Shown piece after piece: positions 35,053 through 47,829 of a stretch of 64,000 bases of DNA. The number at the start of each line of letters is the position of its first letter. The first letter of the stretch is position 1. The notes beneath the pieces are model-generated. The model had not been told where the DNA came from. It searched no databases and saw only the letters and a list, made by a program, of their open reading frames with translations. The position numbers were made by a program, and so were the translations under genes. Source of the DNA: Miscanthus floridulus (taxonomy: Eukaryota > Streptophyta > Magnoliopsida > Poales > Poaceae); the NCBI RefSeq assembly GCF_019320115.1, contig NC_089581.1, positions 7,565,707-7,629,706 on the forward strand. Direction: 5' to 3'.

Positions 35053-38000
35053 TCAGAGGGCCTTCAACTCAGGCTTGAGAGATCTAGTTTTGGTCGCCAC
35101 ACCACTCTTCGGCGAGCATTGTACTCTGTTAGCGTCTTTTGAAGTCCCAATGCTGTGACGATGTGACCGGGTAGATGTTGCATTGGTATTTTTCCCCTCA
35201 GGTGTCTGCGGTGTATCACTGCAGCTCTTTCTCCTTGAACTTGTAAACTTTGGCGATTTGGCACGAGTAGGAGGCACCTTGACAGAACAGAAGGCAAAAA
35301 TTAAATTCACCATCAGAACCATCGAAAAGTATACTAATACTTCGCACAATGTATTCATGCCGCAAGCAACAATCATGCATTTCTATTTTTGTCGGGCAAA
35401 AACATTCTCAAATACTATTTGCTCAAGGCTCAAACTAATTATACCCATGTCATTATTGGACAATCAGCTTGGTATTAGTGGCACCATGTGTTGTTCAAAA
35501 AAGGGGGCACAAAATCTGTCCTTTGTTTTAGGATGGCGTGCACATTCCATTCTTGGAATCACTATACCCTCAACAATAACCATGACTTATCACATGCAAA
35601 AATTGATAAAAGTCACAGACTCACAGCAACACTTTTTATTGAGGATTAGAAACATGAAACTGGAATTACCTTCTTAAGTTCAGCCTTTGGTGGGGACCCT
35701 TCTTGATAGAAGCTTGGCATGGGTTTCGCTTTAATCACCAATGACTTCCTTAGTTGTTTTAAAGCAACGTCTTGCTCTTCCTACCCAAATAATGAGCATT
35801 ATATGATTAGTTAATGATAGATAAAGACAGCAATAGTGCATTCCATATAGACAGGACTAGAAAACAAAACTAGCACAAACACTTACTAAAGGAAAAGCAC
35901 AACACAGTCAATCATACTACCAATGTTCGCCAAGGCGCTATTCCGCGCCCGCCTAGGCGCGCATAGTCGCTAGGCGGAGGGGTACCGCCTCGCCTAGGGG
36001 GGTAGGCGGTGCCCTAGGCGGCGCGGACGTCGGGTGGTGCCGGCGGAGGGAGGAGGTCAGGTGGAGGAGGTAGGGATGTTGGGCGGGCGGCGGAGGCGGA
36101 GGTGCGAACGTCGGGCGATGCAGAGGGAGGAGGGAACGTTGGGCGGCACCGGGGGAGGAGGGGACGTCGAGCGGCGAGGGCGGAGCTGGAGACGTCGGGC
36201 GGCGGAGGTGTGAGCGGCGGCTGAGCAGGAGAGTGCGAATGGATGGAGGGATGAAGAAGTTGAGAACCGGACAAGGGTTGGTCGGTTGGATGGGCTTGGG
36301 CTGCTTTGTTGGCCTCTTTGACTAAGTATAGGCCCACTGCTAGGGTTGGAGAAAGAGAGAGGGACCAGGAGCTCTCACCGCCGCCGCCAGTCGAGCTCGA
36401 CTCGTGCCGTCCCGATCTGCTCCCGCCGCCGGTCGAGCTCGCCCCACGCCACCCCGATCTGCTCCCGCCACCGGTCGAGCTCGCCCCACGCCACCCCGAT
36501 CTACTCCCACCGCCAGTCGAGCTCGTGTCGCGCTACCCCGATTTGCTCCATCGACGCCCGGCCGCCATGAGCTCGGACTCTTCCCTCGCTGCGGTGAGTC
36601 TTCCCGTGCCCCAAGCGGCCAAGCTCCTCATCTCCTCCCTCCTCTGTTCTTGCCTCCTCTGCTCCCCGCCGCCTCCTCCTCTGTTCTTCCCTCCTCTGCT
36701 CCTGGCCTCCTCCCTCCTCTGCTGTGGTTCTCAGGCTCGCCTAGGAAACGCCTAGGCAAGCCTAGGCGCGCCTAGGCTCTAGGCGAAGGGTCACCGCCTA
36801 GATCCCGCCTAGCGCCTTTTTCAACCTTGCATACTACTGTACAATTTGAATGAAACAGCATATAATGGTCAATGGCATCAAATAACAATACCTAACTTAG
36901 CCCAACATTAACTAGATCTAGATGCATATGAGAGTAGATGTCATTCGACCAATCATATCTAAATGAACACATCATTGATTAGATAATCACAACAACCAAG
37001 TCTTGAATTTCTGTTTTGTCTACTACGTGCAGATATTGCTTGTGTACAACTTGGATTTCATTTGAAAAACTTATCGACATTTCAAATTGAAAGACAGAAA
37101 ATGATTACAATAGCCAGCAAGAAGATTATATAACAGGTGTACATGTGATGAAACTATATAGATAAAATATGTGAAATTTAATAGATCCCATATTCTAATT
37201 GCTTGTAGGAAAGATTGAAAGGCATTTGAAACCTCAACAGTTACATATAAAGGAAAACTGGAAAAAGAACAAGGGAATAATTACTATGTGTTGAGCAAGA
37301 ACCTTGAAGTACTATGTGTTGAGCAAGGATCTTGAATCTTCATAAATTTTATAAAGAACAGGTTGCCCTTATTGCTCTTATTTTCGAAGCAATAATTACT
37401 ATATCGATCAAAAGAATAATACACAAAACTCAAGTGACCTGACCTATAATAATCTGATTGCAAGAGAGAACAGAATTCAGAAGTAAGCTCTTACCTTTTT
37501 CCTGGCCTCAGCCTCGTCCTTCTCTGCTTCCAAAGCTTTATGTTTCTCCTCTAATTTTGTGTAGAACTGGGTAATTAAAAACACTGTCACTACCAGACCT
37601 TTTTTTGGAATAAAAGTGCTTGCTAGTTGTGAATAATCAGTATGAATTAAGCAATCATCTGGAAATAATGCAAGAAAACTATATACACACCTCCTTCCTC
37701 TTGTCAGCACGGTTAGCACACACAAATGAAGGGGCAACGGGAACAGTTGTCTTAGTTCTGCCAGCTCTTGTTGATGTTGTAGTTCTTTACACAGCTCAGG
37801 AAAAGGGCCACATGCAACTCAGAACACTTGTAAAATTCATGTGTTTCTGAATTTAAACATTTAACTATGAAAACAGGCATCATCTTGAAAAATTATTGAG
37901 CATAACAAAATATTGTAAGTTCAGTGGATACATTAAAGCACCGTTTAGACAATGCTTTCATGTTCACAGAAGATAAGTGTATGAGTATAAATGTTCATCA

Positions 38001-40377
38001 TTAGTTACTGTGGAACATAGAACAATTTGGTGCTTAATTAAGAAAAAACACTATGTGATTTTATGGTCATCTATGAACATGAATATTCCAATCTATTATT
38101 CCATCCTTATGTAAGTAGGCGTGAAACATCCGAAGGTGACATGCCAAAAGTTAAAATATTAGGCGCATATGAAACAGCATAAAAAAGGGATGAGATGCTC
38201 AACAAATCTTAGCACACAGAAAAAGGATACGATGAAGTCACAGAACAAGAGTCCTCTTCCAGAGGGTGAAATGCCTGCTCAGGCTGCAAAGTCTTCCTAG
38301 GTGCCATCGGCGTACTCTGAAATAAATAGCCAGACTAATTCTGTTAGTATAGCCTCCTATTTTGCAAAAGTACACTGCAGTATATTTTCGGACAAGAGAA
38401 GAAATTAGGCATGTTCCCAATTAATTAGAGATGACATGGGTTCAGTTTGCGCAACAATTTTTTAGATGATCCCGTGTGTTAGAAAACTTAAGCATGGAAA
38501 AAGTCCATGATCAGGTAGCTTCAATGCATAAGACAGAATATGTATGATCTAGCTAGTAAGAATTAGCAAAAAAAACATACTTGCTGGGTAATAAGAAACA
38601 ACAGAATCAAAACAAGAGGTAATGATATAGGCAGCGCCAAAATTTAATGAGAAATGTGCAAAAGGCAATGACCATACCTTCTTTGTCATGCTTGCTGGAG
38701 AGATGCTACTTTTATCACCAGATTTATCCTTATTGGCCGATGGATTGGTCACACTGCCATTTACTCCAGATGACCTTCTTTGAGTAGAAAGAGAGAATGG
38801 TTGGGGAACAACACGTTTAGGCCTCTCCGATCCGGAACTGGCAGTCGCAGACTTTGTTGGGGACTTGGGGGGAGCAGACCTCTCTTGATCAATCAACTTC
38901 AGTGAATCTTGATTTACACACTTGTCTTCCTGTGTGTCACCTTCGACATCAGGGTCCTTAATGGAACTAGTTTCCTGGCCTTCTGGGCTATCATCATCAT
39001 GACTACCACTAATGGTTTCGTCGCATCCATCAGTGTTGCCATTCGGATGGCATATAACAACACCATCTGATTCTTCATCTGTAGACATTTCCACAGCCTC
39101 TTTCAACATTGGACTGCAGAAAAGAATATAAAGATTAAATACGCATGTAGTTCTGCAGCTGGAGGCCTAGAGAAATTCAAGTAGAACTGTAGAAGAGAAG
39201 AATTGATATACGATACATGGCTTGAGCAACCATCATGGACAAAAAGAACAAATTATAAATATTATTCACAAATACCATGCTCCCTACGTTCGAAATTCTG
39301 CAATCACGTTCTCAGGATAACTGAAGGACCTGGTTCTTTTAGCACATTCTGGCAGCCGATTACCTACGCACATATATTCAACTATAACCATGCCAGCAGT
39401 CTTTGAGGTATGTGACTACAAAGGTATAGCCGGAAACAAAACTATTTATTATCCAAACTGAACACATTTGAAGAGAATAGCCTTAGGAAAAGTAAACATT
39501 AGTTAGTATGTTCCAGACATTTTTCAGTGAAATTCAAGGCTAAACCACCATCGGATATGTAAAAAAGGAAAAACATAAGCAAACTCGGCAATCCTAACAG
39601 GAAGCTGCAGGTACAATATATTAAATGCCAGGATTTTCGAACATCAAATGAGATGCCTAAGGAATGCATGTGAAACATTTCATGCATGCAAGAGTTCAGA
39701 ATCGCATCCACAATACAACTTTGAAGCACCATGGAATGATTTCAGCATGTTCAACAAGTTGAGGCATAGAGAGTCCAGATTTGCCTCTTCAAAAGGAAGA
39801 AACAGCAGCTCAAGTTCAAATTTCGTGCTTGATAATTCCCAGCGGTTCCACACATTCACATAAATGGAGAAATGTTGCAGAGACCCCCACTGGGCCACTT
39901 GAAGAGAACATTGCTTGGGGAAATACTATCTGTGATAATCTTCTACTGAGATTAGCACAAGCACCGACAGCGATGAGGGACGCAATGCAACATGAACTAA
40001 GACACACAGCTTATAGAGCAACATTCGACCTTTTGTCTCCCCGCGAGCTCCAAATCTCCGAGCTCATCAATCTAGCTCCTAGAGGCTAGAGCAACCAAAC
40101 CCTAACTCGCCAGCACAGACCAAGTAAAAAATCTAAAAAACGTGCGAATCACGGAGACCTCCGCCAGATCTACCAACAAGCAAGACGATGAACTCCGACA
40201 GCGACATTGTTCCAGTGACTACACCCACACCCAAACATAACCCACCGAAACAAACTGATAACGAAGGGAATGCAGCTGAAGGCAGTGGCATTACGTGCTC
40301 TCGGGCTCCTTGTTAGTGAGATCCCAGCGGCGGCGCGCCGCCGCCGGATCCCCGCCGCTCTCGCCGGTCGCCGACAT
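35053..40377 (-). CDS. WVD2-like (WDL) TPX2-domain microtubule-binding protein
   Basis: Seven coding exons: 40295-40377, 38678-39113, 38231-38316, 37691-37784, 37495-37566, 35670-35780 and 35053-35277. They total 1107 bases, or 368 residues, all phases consistent. Exon 1 encodes [11 protein letters not shown] to TNKEPEST. The middle is acidic and Ser-rich, then basic ([20 protein letters not shown]). The TPX2 core spans [40 protein letters not shown] and [20 protein letters not shown], containing the KLEEK motif that defines WVD2/WDL proteins. The tail is basic. WVD2/WDL proteins bundle cortical microtubules and influence anisotropic growth and organ twisting. The start is supported by splice continuity into exon 2, where a second ATG at 39109 also exists. 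A 909 bp hAT-like element lies in the intron between exons 5 and 6. No coding defect seen. Confidence 0.92.
35913..36837. mobile_element. hAT-like element with 8 bp target duplication
   Basis: The element is 35921-36829, flanked by CATACTAC at 35913-35920 and 36830-36837. The ends start CAATGTT and, inverted, CAAGGTT, followed by imperfect arms rich in CGCCTAGGCG. The core is GC-rich. The 8 bp duplication points to the hAT superfamily. No transposase, so it is non-autonomous. Confidence 0.85.
36405..36545. repeat. short tandem repeat of about 36-39 bp inside the hAT-like element
   Basis: About four copies of a unit with CCCCGATCTGCTCCC and GTCGAGCTCG. It is open in several frames because of composition; no protein function is inferred. 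Confidence 0.75.
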
Positions 40378-41212
40378 GGAGCGACAGCGCAGCGCGAGAC
40401 CGCCCGCCCGCCGCGCCCGGCTACGCTAGCAGCTAGCTTCCCCGCGTCTCCCGGCCTCGACACCCACCCACGGCGCCCGCAGCGCCGTCGGCCGTCGTCG
40501 CCTCCTCCCTCGCCGCGCGTGTGCGGAATGCGTTTTTTTGGTGGGGTGGGGTGAGGCGTGCCTCTGTGTGTGGATCGGATCCCCCGTGCACGAGGGGTCG
40601 GCCGCTGCTTCATTCAGTAGCGGAGCGCAGTGGGAGGGCCGAGGAGGGTGCCGTGGTCGCCGCTCGGGCCCACGTGTAAGTGGCGGCCGAGGGTACCTGG
40701 GTTGGGTTAGGTTAGGTGGTTCAAAATGTGACGCGGTAACGGTAACGGTAACGGTAACAGTAAAGTACTCGTTTTTACTGTGCTGGAAGAGGCAGGTGAT
40801 CACAACGCCTTGCAAGCTCAGCAGTCAGCACAGCGCCTCAGCCGCCGGCCATGACCAGCCACAGTAAGCTGGAGCCCCCTGCCCCCGTGCCCCGCAGCGC
40901 CGCAGAAGATCCGGACCCGTAGAAGCTGGGGAAGGAAGACGACGGCGAGTCGGCGACCGGTCGGTCGGTCACCGCTTCACCAGGGAGGGACTAGGGAGTA
41001 CCCGATCCGGCCCCCGTTTGCTACTGTAGTGTGACCAACATCGGATGCTTGTACCTGACAGAGTGACAGTTAGGCCGGTCAACCGTAAGCCTCGCCGCAG
41101 CGGCAGCGCCCCATTCATCGCTGCTTCCGGACGTATTTTATATTTTTTTAAATGCCCATGTCCGGTTTGGCTCACCGACGTGTTCGGTACACGCTCGGCG
41201 CACCCCAATTCG
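40378..41212. promoter_or_regulatory. GC-rich upstream region of the WVD2-like gene
   Basis: GC-rich DNA directly upstream of the ATG at 40377 is the expected promoter and 5' UTR. A GGTAAC microsatellite lies at 40734-40758. No separate gene is supported. Confidence 0.4.
40734..40758. repeat. (GGTAAC)n microsatellite
   Basis: Four tandem hexanucleotide copies. Confidence 0.85.
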
Positions 41213-41280
41213 TGTGTTCGCTGGTTGTTTGTGGACTGGTTTGGGTTAGTTGGTGCTGGTTTGTTGTGAGAGAAAAACAC
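41213..41280. mobile_element. truncated copy of the exonic MITE family
   Basis: Shares GTTCGCTGGTTG, GGACTGGTTTGGG and GGTGCTGGTTTGTTGTGAG with 31271-31345, then the similarity stops. Only one end is present. Confidence 0.7.
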
Positions 41281-42113
41281 ACGCTAAAACTAGGATGAAT
41301 ATATGGTTGGAGCCTCTGTTCGCGATTGCAACGAGAAAAAAAAACTTGCAAAATTAGTTATCCTCGAGGAGTCAAGATGTTTCAGCACAAGCTAACTAGC
41401 CGGCCTTTTTCAGAAATCAGAACGTCAAGAAATGTTCAGTCGAGACGGATGTACTACTAGTAACTCTAAAATCAGCTGGATGCCCAGGTTCAAAAAAAAA
41501 ACTGGATGTTAACATTTTACTCTTTATTTGTTCCACACCATAGCTTTTTATATATAAACATTATATGTGGATGACATTGTACCGTGGAGACGTTGCTTGC
41601 ATTTGTTTACGGGCTTTATCATGCTCTACAGGTCGATCGAGTCAGGTAGAAGGAAATCCCATCATGCTTTTTATCAGACCAATACTGGTGAGGAGTGCCA
41701 ATTAACCTTTGATGACGGCCTATCTGCTTGGATTATTACAAAAAGGCAACTCTTTACACCAAAGCAAAGCTTATACCTATTTTCCATTCATACTATCTTG
41801 TGGTACAATCTAGTGCTAACTTTAGCTTCTTTAAAGCAAGCCGTTTGTGCGGGCATACTGCACGGAGGACCTTGATGGTGAAGCTTGATCTACCACAAAA
41901 AGGTTATTTCTTGCGTGGCAATTTTTTCTGATTTCGTGGGCGTGTGTTCACCCGTTACCCTAAAATTCCATCTCAGAAGTTTTGATGCTTAGTTTTATAC
42001 TAAAACAAACTACTTCTAAATTTGATCAAATTTATGCAAAATATTATCGATATTTATGACATAAGATAGATATACTTTGAAAATATATCTTACTATGAAT
42101 GTAATGATACTTG
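41281..42113. other. intergenic, no gene seen
   Basis: AT-rich DNA with a 103-codon chance frame from 41567; nothing in it resembles a known protein. Confidence 0.4.
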
Positions 42114-42572
42114 CTCCCTTCGTCCCAAATAAAATTGCACTCATCATTTTTCAAAAAGTCAAACAATTTTAAGTTTCACCAAATCTACAAAAAAAACTAA
42201 CATTCATGATACTAGATAAGTAACATTTATGATACCAAATGTATAGTATTAGATTAGTATGGGATCTATTTTAATAGTAAATCTTTTCAGAGGCATAAAT
42301 GTTGATACACCATCTATTCCAAATTATAAGTCGTTTTGATTTTTTGTATATTGAATTTTCTATGTATCTAGACTTACATTATTTCTAGATACATAGCAAA
42401 GTCGATGTACCCAAAAAAGGTCAAAGCGACATATATATTTCTTTATGAAAAAGGCGACTTATAATTTATAATAGAGGGAGTATTATTTTTTTGTATAAAT
42501 TAGTAACATTCAAATTTAAGAAAAAATGACTTTGTCGAAAACTATAAAAGCACTCTTTTAGGATGGAGGGAG
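42114..42572. mobile_element. Stowaway-like MITE carrying an inserted MITE
   Basis: The outer ends are CTCCCTTCGTCCC and GGATGGAGGGAG. AAAATTGCACTC near the left and AAAGCACTCTTTT near the right are related in inverted form. A second element is inserted at 42308-42480. Confidence 0.65.
42308..42480. mobile_element. inner Stowaway-type MITE
   Basis: Starts with CTATTCCAAATTATAAGTCG-like sequence and ends with its inverted copy and GAGGGAG, flanked by TA on both sides (42306-42307, 42481-42482). Confidence 0.75.
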
Positions 42573-43017
42573 TATTTGGTAATATAAATATTGATAGTTT
42601 CTTATATAAATTTAGTAAAGTTGAGATAGTTTGATTCAGTTTGAAATAGAATGTTAGTAGTTTTTTTGGTACGGAGGCGCTCCTCACTCGGCTGAGGATG
42701 CAGACTCTAGAAGTGATCAATCACTGACGTCAGACTTCGCTGCTTCTGGTTTTTTTTTTTTTTTTTGAGGAAATGCTTCTGGTACAAACGGTAATACACC
42801 AGGGAGTGCGGTTTCTGCATATTGCAAGTCCCCAGGTAATACAAATGGTATACATGTGACCTAGGTCTCACATTGGGTTGGGCCGGCCAAAATGGCAAGC
42901 AAGCAACTCGTGGGCTGGCAATTCTTAACCGGGAACCAGCTAGGGCCTCCAGGTATTGTCACACTCACACACAGACACAGCTGGGCTAGGCGGCCAGGCC
43001 AATCCCATCCCATCCTA

Positions 43018-43164
43018 CGTTTGGATGCCTGGGGATTGGAATTGGGATCGGATAAGATAAGAGGATATTGTTTCCTAGTCATTTATTTTTACACCTCATT
43101 TAATCCCAACCATTCATTTATTTCTCTATCCCTGTCCCACCTCCTATGTCCCAATATCCAAACG
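43018..43164. mobile_element. 147 bp MITE
   Basis: Ends CGTTTGGAT and ATCCAAACG are perfect 9 bp inverted repeats, extended by partly matching sequence. No coding capacity. Confidence 0.65.
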
Positions 43165-43356
43165 GCACATTGCACATCGGTTTCGTTTCTACAACGCTTT
43201 CATCTCTGCCACGCTGATGATGCCCATCAACCACCTCGCCAGGCGTAGGCACGACACCAGCCGCGTCCGTTCGTCTGGTGCTCGCGGTTTCCACGGCCCC
43301 ACGTCGAGATCCACGTTCACCAGCGCCACCTCGCCCAGCTCCAAGTATGCTACTAA

Positions 43357-44533
43357 TAGGGTGTGTTTGTTTGCGTTTCTCTAGCAAACCTGGCTAGAAA
43401 AATAACCCAGGGTTCAGCTAGCCTGTCCAACTCAATGCAACCTAGAAGTGTTTGGTTATCCTGTGCTAGCTAAGCCTGAATAAGTTAGCTTTTGTTTGAT
43501 TGCCTGTATTATTTGGTACTGTTACCTCCTCCCTAGAATGGTGACCTTACCTCAATCACCTCACCCTCTCTACAATGGTGATTCCGGCTAGCCAGCCGCC
43601 GCGGTGGCGAGAGCGACGCTATGGCTGTGCGGCAACAGGCCACACCCGTGGGTAGCCTTAGCCCAGCTAGAGTGAGCCCATGGCTTCTTGGCCACGTGAG
43701 CCCATGGCAGTCACGGAGCTGTGCCGGCGGCGACGGCGCTGCAGTGGCCTAGCGAGCTGAATGCGGAGGAAGAACGATGGCTCGTGCGCGCGTGTATGGA
43801 GGAAGAACGATAGTGATAGAGGGTGTGCTTGGCCGATGGCCATGGCTGCTGCTCTGCGTGAGCAGCAGAACGAGGAAGGAGCAGAGCAGCCGAGAGAGGG
43901 GAGAGGGAGCAAGGAGCATCGGGCGGCTCTGCTCGAGGCTCCACGTGTGACGGCCATGACTGCTGCTCTTCTCGAGTCAGACCAATCACGGGCGGACCAG
44001 ATCTAGGCGACCATGGCTGGAGCGCCTCGACAGATCCACTCGATGGCGCTGTTGGTGACTTCCAAGGGACACGTGCAAGGGCGTCATGGAAGGGCTCGCT
44101 GGCCGTAGGTGTCCTACTCGGACCGTCGAGGCGCTCCAGGCGCGCCGGCACGGGGTTGCAACAGCGAGCACGGAGGCCAGTGGCACTCCCGTGGTAGCCG
44201 GGGGTGGCGCGCGCGAAGGCCGAAGGAGATGCGGAGCTTAGCTGGATACGGGGAAGACGACGCTCGCGTGGTGACCGGCGACGGGGAAGGCGGCGCTCGT
44301 GCAGAGGAAGCGACGCTCGGGGAGGTGAGACGAACCGATGAATGTGGGCCAGCGTTGCTGGTACAAGCATGGTTTGCTGGGAACAGTGGGATGGAGTGTT
44401 TCTAGAAAGCCAGACCAGCGCCCCTCTTTTGCATTAGTTGGGCCAGGCTTAGGCCCTTAGCCAAGCAACAAAACAAAGAAACTGCATTACCGAAGCCTGA
44501 CCAGACCCTTAGCCAGGCAACCAGACACACCTA
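43357..44533. mobile_element. Harbinger-like non-autonomous transposon
   Basis: Ends TAGGGTGTGTTTG and, inverted, TAGGTGTGTCTGG, flanked by TAA on both sides (43354-43356, 44534-44536), as expected for PIF/Harbinger elements. The 1.18 kb interior is GC-rich with overlapping chance frames on both strands and no recognisable transposase. Its right end was duplicated together with flanking DNA. Confidence 0.7.
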
Positions 44534-44764
44534 TAATGGTGTGGTCTAGCCTGTAGAGGCCGTCACGGCAAGCTTTCCGCTCACACCAGGCCAGCCCCCC
44601 TCTTTTGCATTAGTTGGGCCAAGTTTAGGCCAATAGCCAGGCAACCAAACAAGAGAAAACTGTATTACAGAAGCCTGACCAGACCCTTACCAGACAACCA
44701 AACACACCTATAATGGTGTGGTCTAGCCTATAGAGGCCGTCACGGCAAGCTTTCCGCTCGCATG
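44412..44764. repeat. 176-177 bp tandem duplication
   Basis: Both copies run from CCCCTCTTTTGCATTAGTTG to GGCAAGCTTTCCGCTC. Each contains the right inverted-repeat end of the Harbinger-like element and the following TAATGGTGTGGTCTAGCC. Confidence 0.9.
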
Positions 44765-46200
44765 AGAAGGCGAGCTCGTGCTTCCCGTGCAATGCACCAC
44801 CGGATGTCAGTAGACTGACAATGTCACAAAAATGGGACCAGATTCCATCGCACGCCTCAAATATGAAGGGTAGGAGGATGCAGATCAAAATGCAGTGATG
44901 CCGTATCATGTAGGATTGGATCAGATCGGTGTGGCAGAACCGTCCGAAATAATGCACTTACGGAGGTACTTGTCTTCCACTGACACTAAGCACCCCAAGA
45001 GTGAGCTACGTTGGGCAGGTTCCATCGAGCACACCCCAAGGGAGAGCCCGAATAATCCACATTTTCCCTAAGGATCCAATAATGAGAACGAGTTATAATA
45101 CTTAGTCCATTTCACACATCCAGAGTTCTTAGAAATGTATTATTACATTACCAAATTCAGAGTGCGGAATATTAAATAGCGGAATGAAAATACACATCTA
45201 TCGATAATAAATAAGGATTCGTCTGTGCCCACTAGAAGAATCCTTCACACAATGGCTACTCCTCAAGCATTACCTACAACAGGGGTAAATAAACCCTGAG
45301 TACACAATGCACTCGTAAGACTTATCCGACTAGTGGGAATACTTTTCTGACTCTAAGGGATATGATAAGTTTTATGGTTTGCTGGATTTCTTTTTCCAGA
45401 AAGCAATGCTAATAGTGAATCCTTATTTATGTTATTATTAGCAGTCATGATTAATTCATTATCTAGACATTCTATGTAAGCACATGTCCTACTTTCAAGC
45501 AAAGGTTGAGCAACCAGATCCATTTCATCACCTTTCATCTTTCAGTTCTTACTATAGTGCTAGACTGTAAACAAGCCATACCGGATTGCCTGGCGAGTCG
45601 TGAATCAATGTGCCCAGCTAGGTACCCTGAAAACACATGCCCTGCTTATACACCAGGCACAAGTAGGACTAGCCCACCACTCTTCTGTCACGGGGTCCAG
45701 GTCCTCGTCCAAACTTGGACTCCAAGCTCACGCTCCTGAGTCCCAGACTCAGTGCGGTGCTTAGACCTTCACCATCCCCGCCTCCAATTAGTCGGTCCAG
45801 AAAGAGCCAGAACCTATGATAAGAGAGCAACAAGCCTTCCCTATGCTCATACCCAAGTATCTTCTCAGGATAATAAGTCTGTGACTTGCCTAAAATCCAA
45901 TGCAACGACAGATCCTTAACCGACACAGACAGAGAAAAAGTGTAACCAAGCTATGCCCTGTTGGCCACAGAACACAACCTCTTACACCCACCAATACTCA
46001 AACCACATCCCTGTCCGGTCTCTATTTTTTCTTTCTACCATTTTATCATGAGTGATCATAATTATCACCTATTGTGAGTAACGATAGGTTACCCACGCTA
46101 TCAAAATCCTGAGCATAGCAGCTACTCGACCAATACTAGGACTCATAGGTAAGTATATCTATGCATATAGTTTTCATAAAAGGCCGGTAACATAAATGCG

Positions 46201-46243
<43 letters not shown>

Positions 46244-46511
46244 GATCGTTCAAAAATAGGGGTTATGCACCGGGGCTTACCTTGAGCAGGCGGGGTGTCA
46301 ACAAAGTCAGCAACGAATGACTCTGGGGCTTCCTCCTATACGAGAATCTCTTTCTCGTACTCCTCAATGATCTCCTCGAACTCCTGTTCGCCCGTAGGAA
46401 CGAACTCTATTAATTCGTTATCTACATGCATGAAATGATGATGCAACACTTAGTAATACGACAACAGCAACTCTTGAACATAAAATACCTCTATCAAGCA
46501 ACTAAACTAGC
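44765..46511. other. unassigned repeat-like DNA
   Basis: Non-coding on both strands, with an (AT)n tract at 46205-46238. Phrases such as CTCGTACTCCTCAATGATCTCC around 46350 look like antisense of an acidic coding stretch and may come from a degraded retroelement. No confident class. Confidence 0.3.
46205..46238. repeat. (AT)n microsatellite
   Basis: About 17 AT dinucleotides. Confidence 0.9.
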
Positions 46512-46740
46512 CACTACAAGAGATGTGTGGCTTTTTGACGTATTTGGTATGACAACAGGTGATAATGTCATTATATCATTCGGGTTGTGACATTATGTTT
46601 TAGGCAATTCGACTTGGTGACAATAAAAGGTTGTATGTCACAAAAAACATCATACAACTAGTTCAATTCCATCCAATGACAATATTTGTGACGTCACATG
46701 GGCATTTTCTGTGTCTCAAAGGCTAATTTACAAATTCCAT
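46512..46740 (+). mobile_element. CACTA (En/Spm) terminal region
   Basis: Starts CACTACAAGAGAT, close to the CACTACAAGAA terminus of CACTA elements. It is followed by repeated TGACAA, TTGTATGTCAC and GTGACGTCAC words like subterminal motifs. The matching inverted end (…TCTTGTAGTG) was not found, so the element's extent is unknown. Confidence 0.55.
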
Positions 46741-47536
46741 CAATCTATGATAAAGTTTGTGCGTCAAAAAAATAAAATATTGATTTGTTTACATGTTGTT
46801 CTCCATGTTGGCATGTTCATCAGCTGTGTGGTCGGGTTGGTCCATATACTTTTTTATTTTCATTATTTTCCCAATATATTTCTTCTCATGTTATCTATGT
46901 TTCACAACCCACGTTGTTAACGTGGTGTTTTATTTTATATAGCCTAATCAGTAATCACTACATAAAAAACACTAACAAAACATGCAGTCATGTGATGTGA
47001 AGAGGGGCTAAAAATATCAAAGCACCGGTGGACCATTGGTCGTTTAAGTCTTATAGTCGGTCACAATAAAAAATGTATGCATCCATTGTTTAAAAAATAA
47101 TTAAAGAATAATTAAGGAAACATTGCGTGTTTTTCTTATCATGTGTGTAATTATTCATTTCTAAACTCAAACTAATAGGTCGGTGATATGAAAAGGTTAT
47201 GTAGAAAAGCGAAGTGGGAAATAAAAATTAATAGAGACATACATTCATATATATAAAGAAAGAAAAGAAAACAAAAAAAAACAAATTTAAACACACAATT
47301 TAAACACACACACACCACCCGGAACGCCCGACGCTCGTTGTATCCTCCCTGCGCCTGACGCTCTGTCGAGTGCGCGACTGCACAGCCTGAGAGCCCAGCG
47401 AGGTGCGCATCCTGAGAGGCCCAGCAAGCATGCGAATCTTTTTTTAGGGGCAAGCATGCGAATCCTGAGTGCCAGTCCATTTGTAAAGGGTCAAGCATGA
47501 GCACGGAAATTACCTAAAAAACAAGTTGCTGCTAGG

Positions 47537-47594
47537 GTCGCTCGAACCTGGGACAGAACAGATCAAAGGCAACAGGCTAACCACTGCGCTGTGA
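47537..47594 (-). other. tRNA-like relic 1
   Basis: On the minus strand GCGCAGTGGTTAGCCTG resembles a Pol III A box and CCCAGGTTCGAGCGACCC a B box, at tRNA-like spacing. No folded acceptor stem or anticodon was confirmed, so this is a tRNA-derived repeat rather than a tRNA gene. Confidence 0.45.
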
Positions 47595-47764
47595 TAGTTT
47601 TGGTAATCAAATATCCATCCATAAATTTATAAAGCAACTATAGCAGCAAATTAACTTCCCACTCAGCACCCAGCAGAGGTACCGCTCGAACCTAGGATTC
47701 GGCCCATCACGTAGGGGACTCAGGACCCACCAACAGCTTTTTTAACAAAAAAAAAACTACAGCA

Positions 47765-47829
47765 ACTAGGAATAGAACCTGATACCTCACTCCAGGCCTC
47801 TAAGCACCATACCATTAGACCACGACTAG
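47765..47829 (-). other. tRNA-like relic 2
   Basis: On the minus strand GTGGTCTAATGGTATGGTGC precedes AGGTATCAGGTTCTATTCC, again A-box and B-box-like. A B box alone (CCTAGGTTCGAGCGG) lies between the two relics near 47681-47695. Confidence 0.4.

Noticed and set aside
36306..36775. Pro/Ser-rich frames resembling extensins
   Set aside because: They come from the GC-rich tandem repeat in the hAT-like element and are open in several frames at once.
39203..40089. Plus-strand frames in the first WVD2-like intron as separate genes
   Set aside because: Short, with no similarity or start context; the interval is intron on the minus strand.
43667..44405. Overlapping long frames on both strands
   Set aside because: They sit within a TAA-flanked Harbinger-like element of high GC and show no domain.
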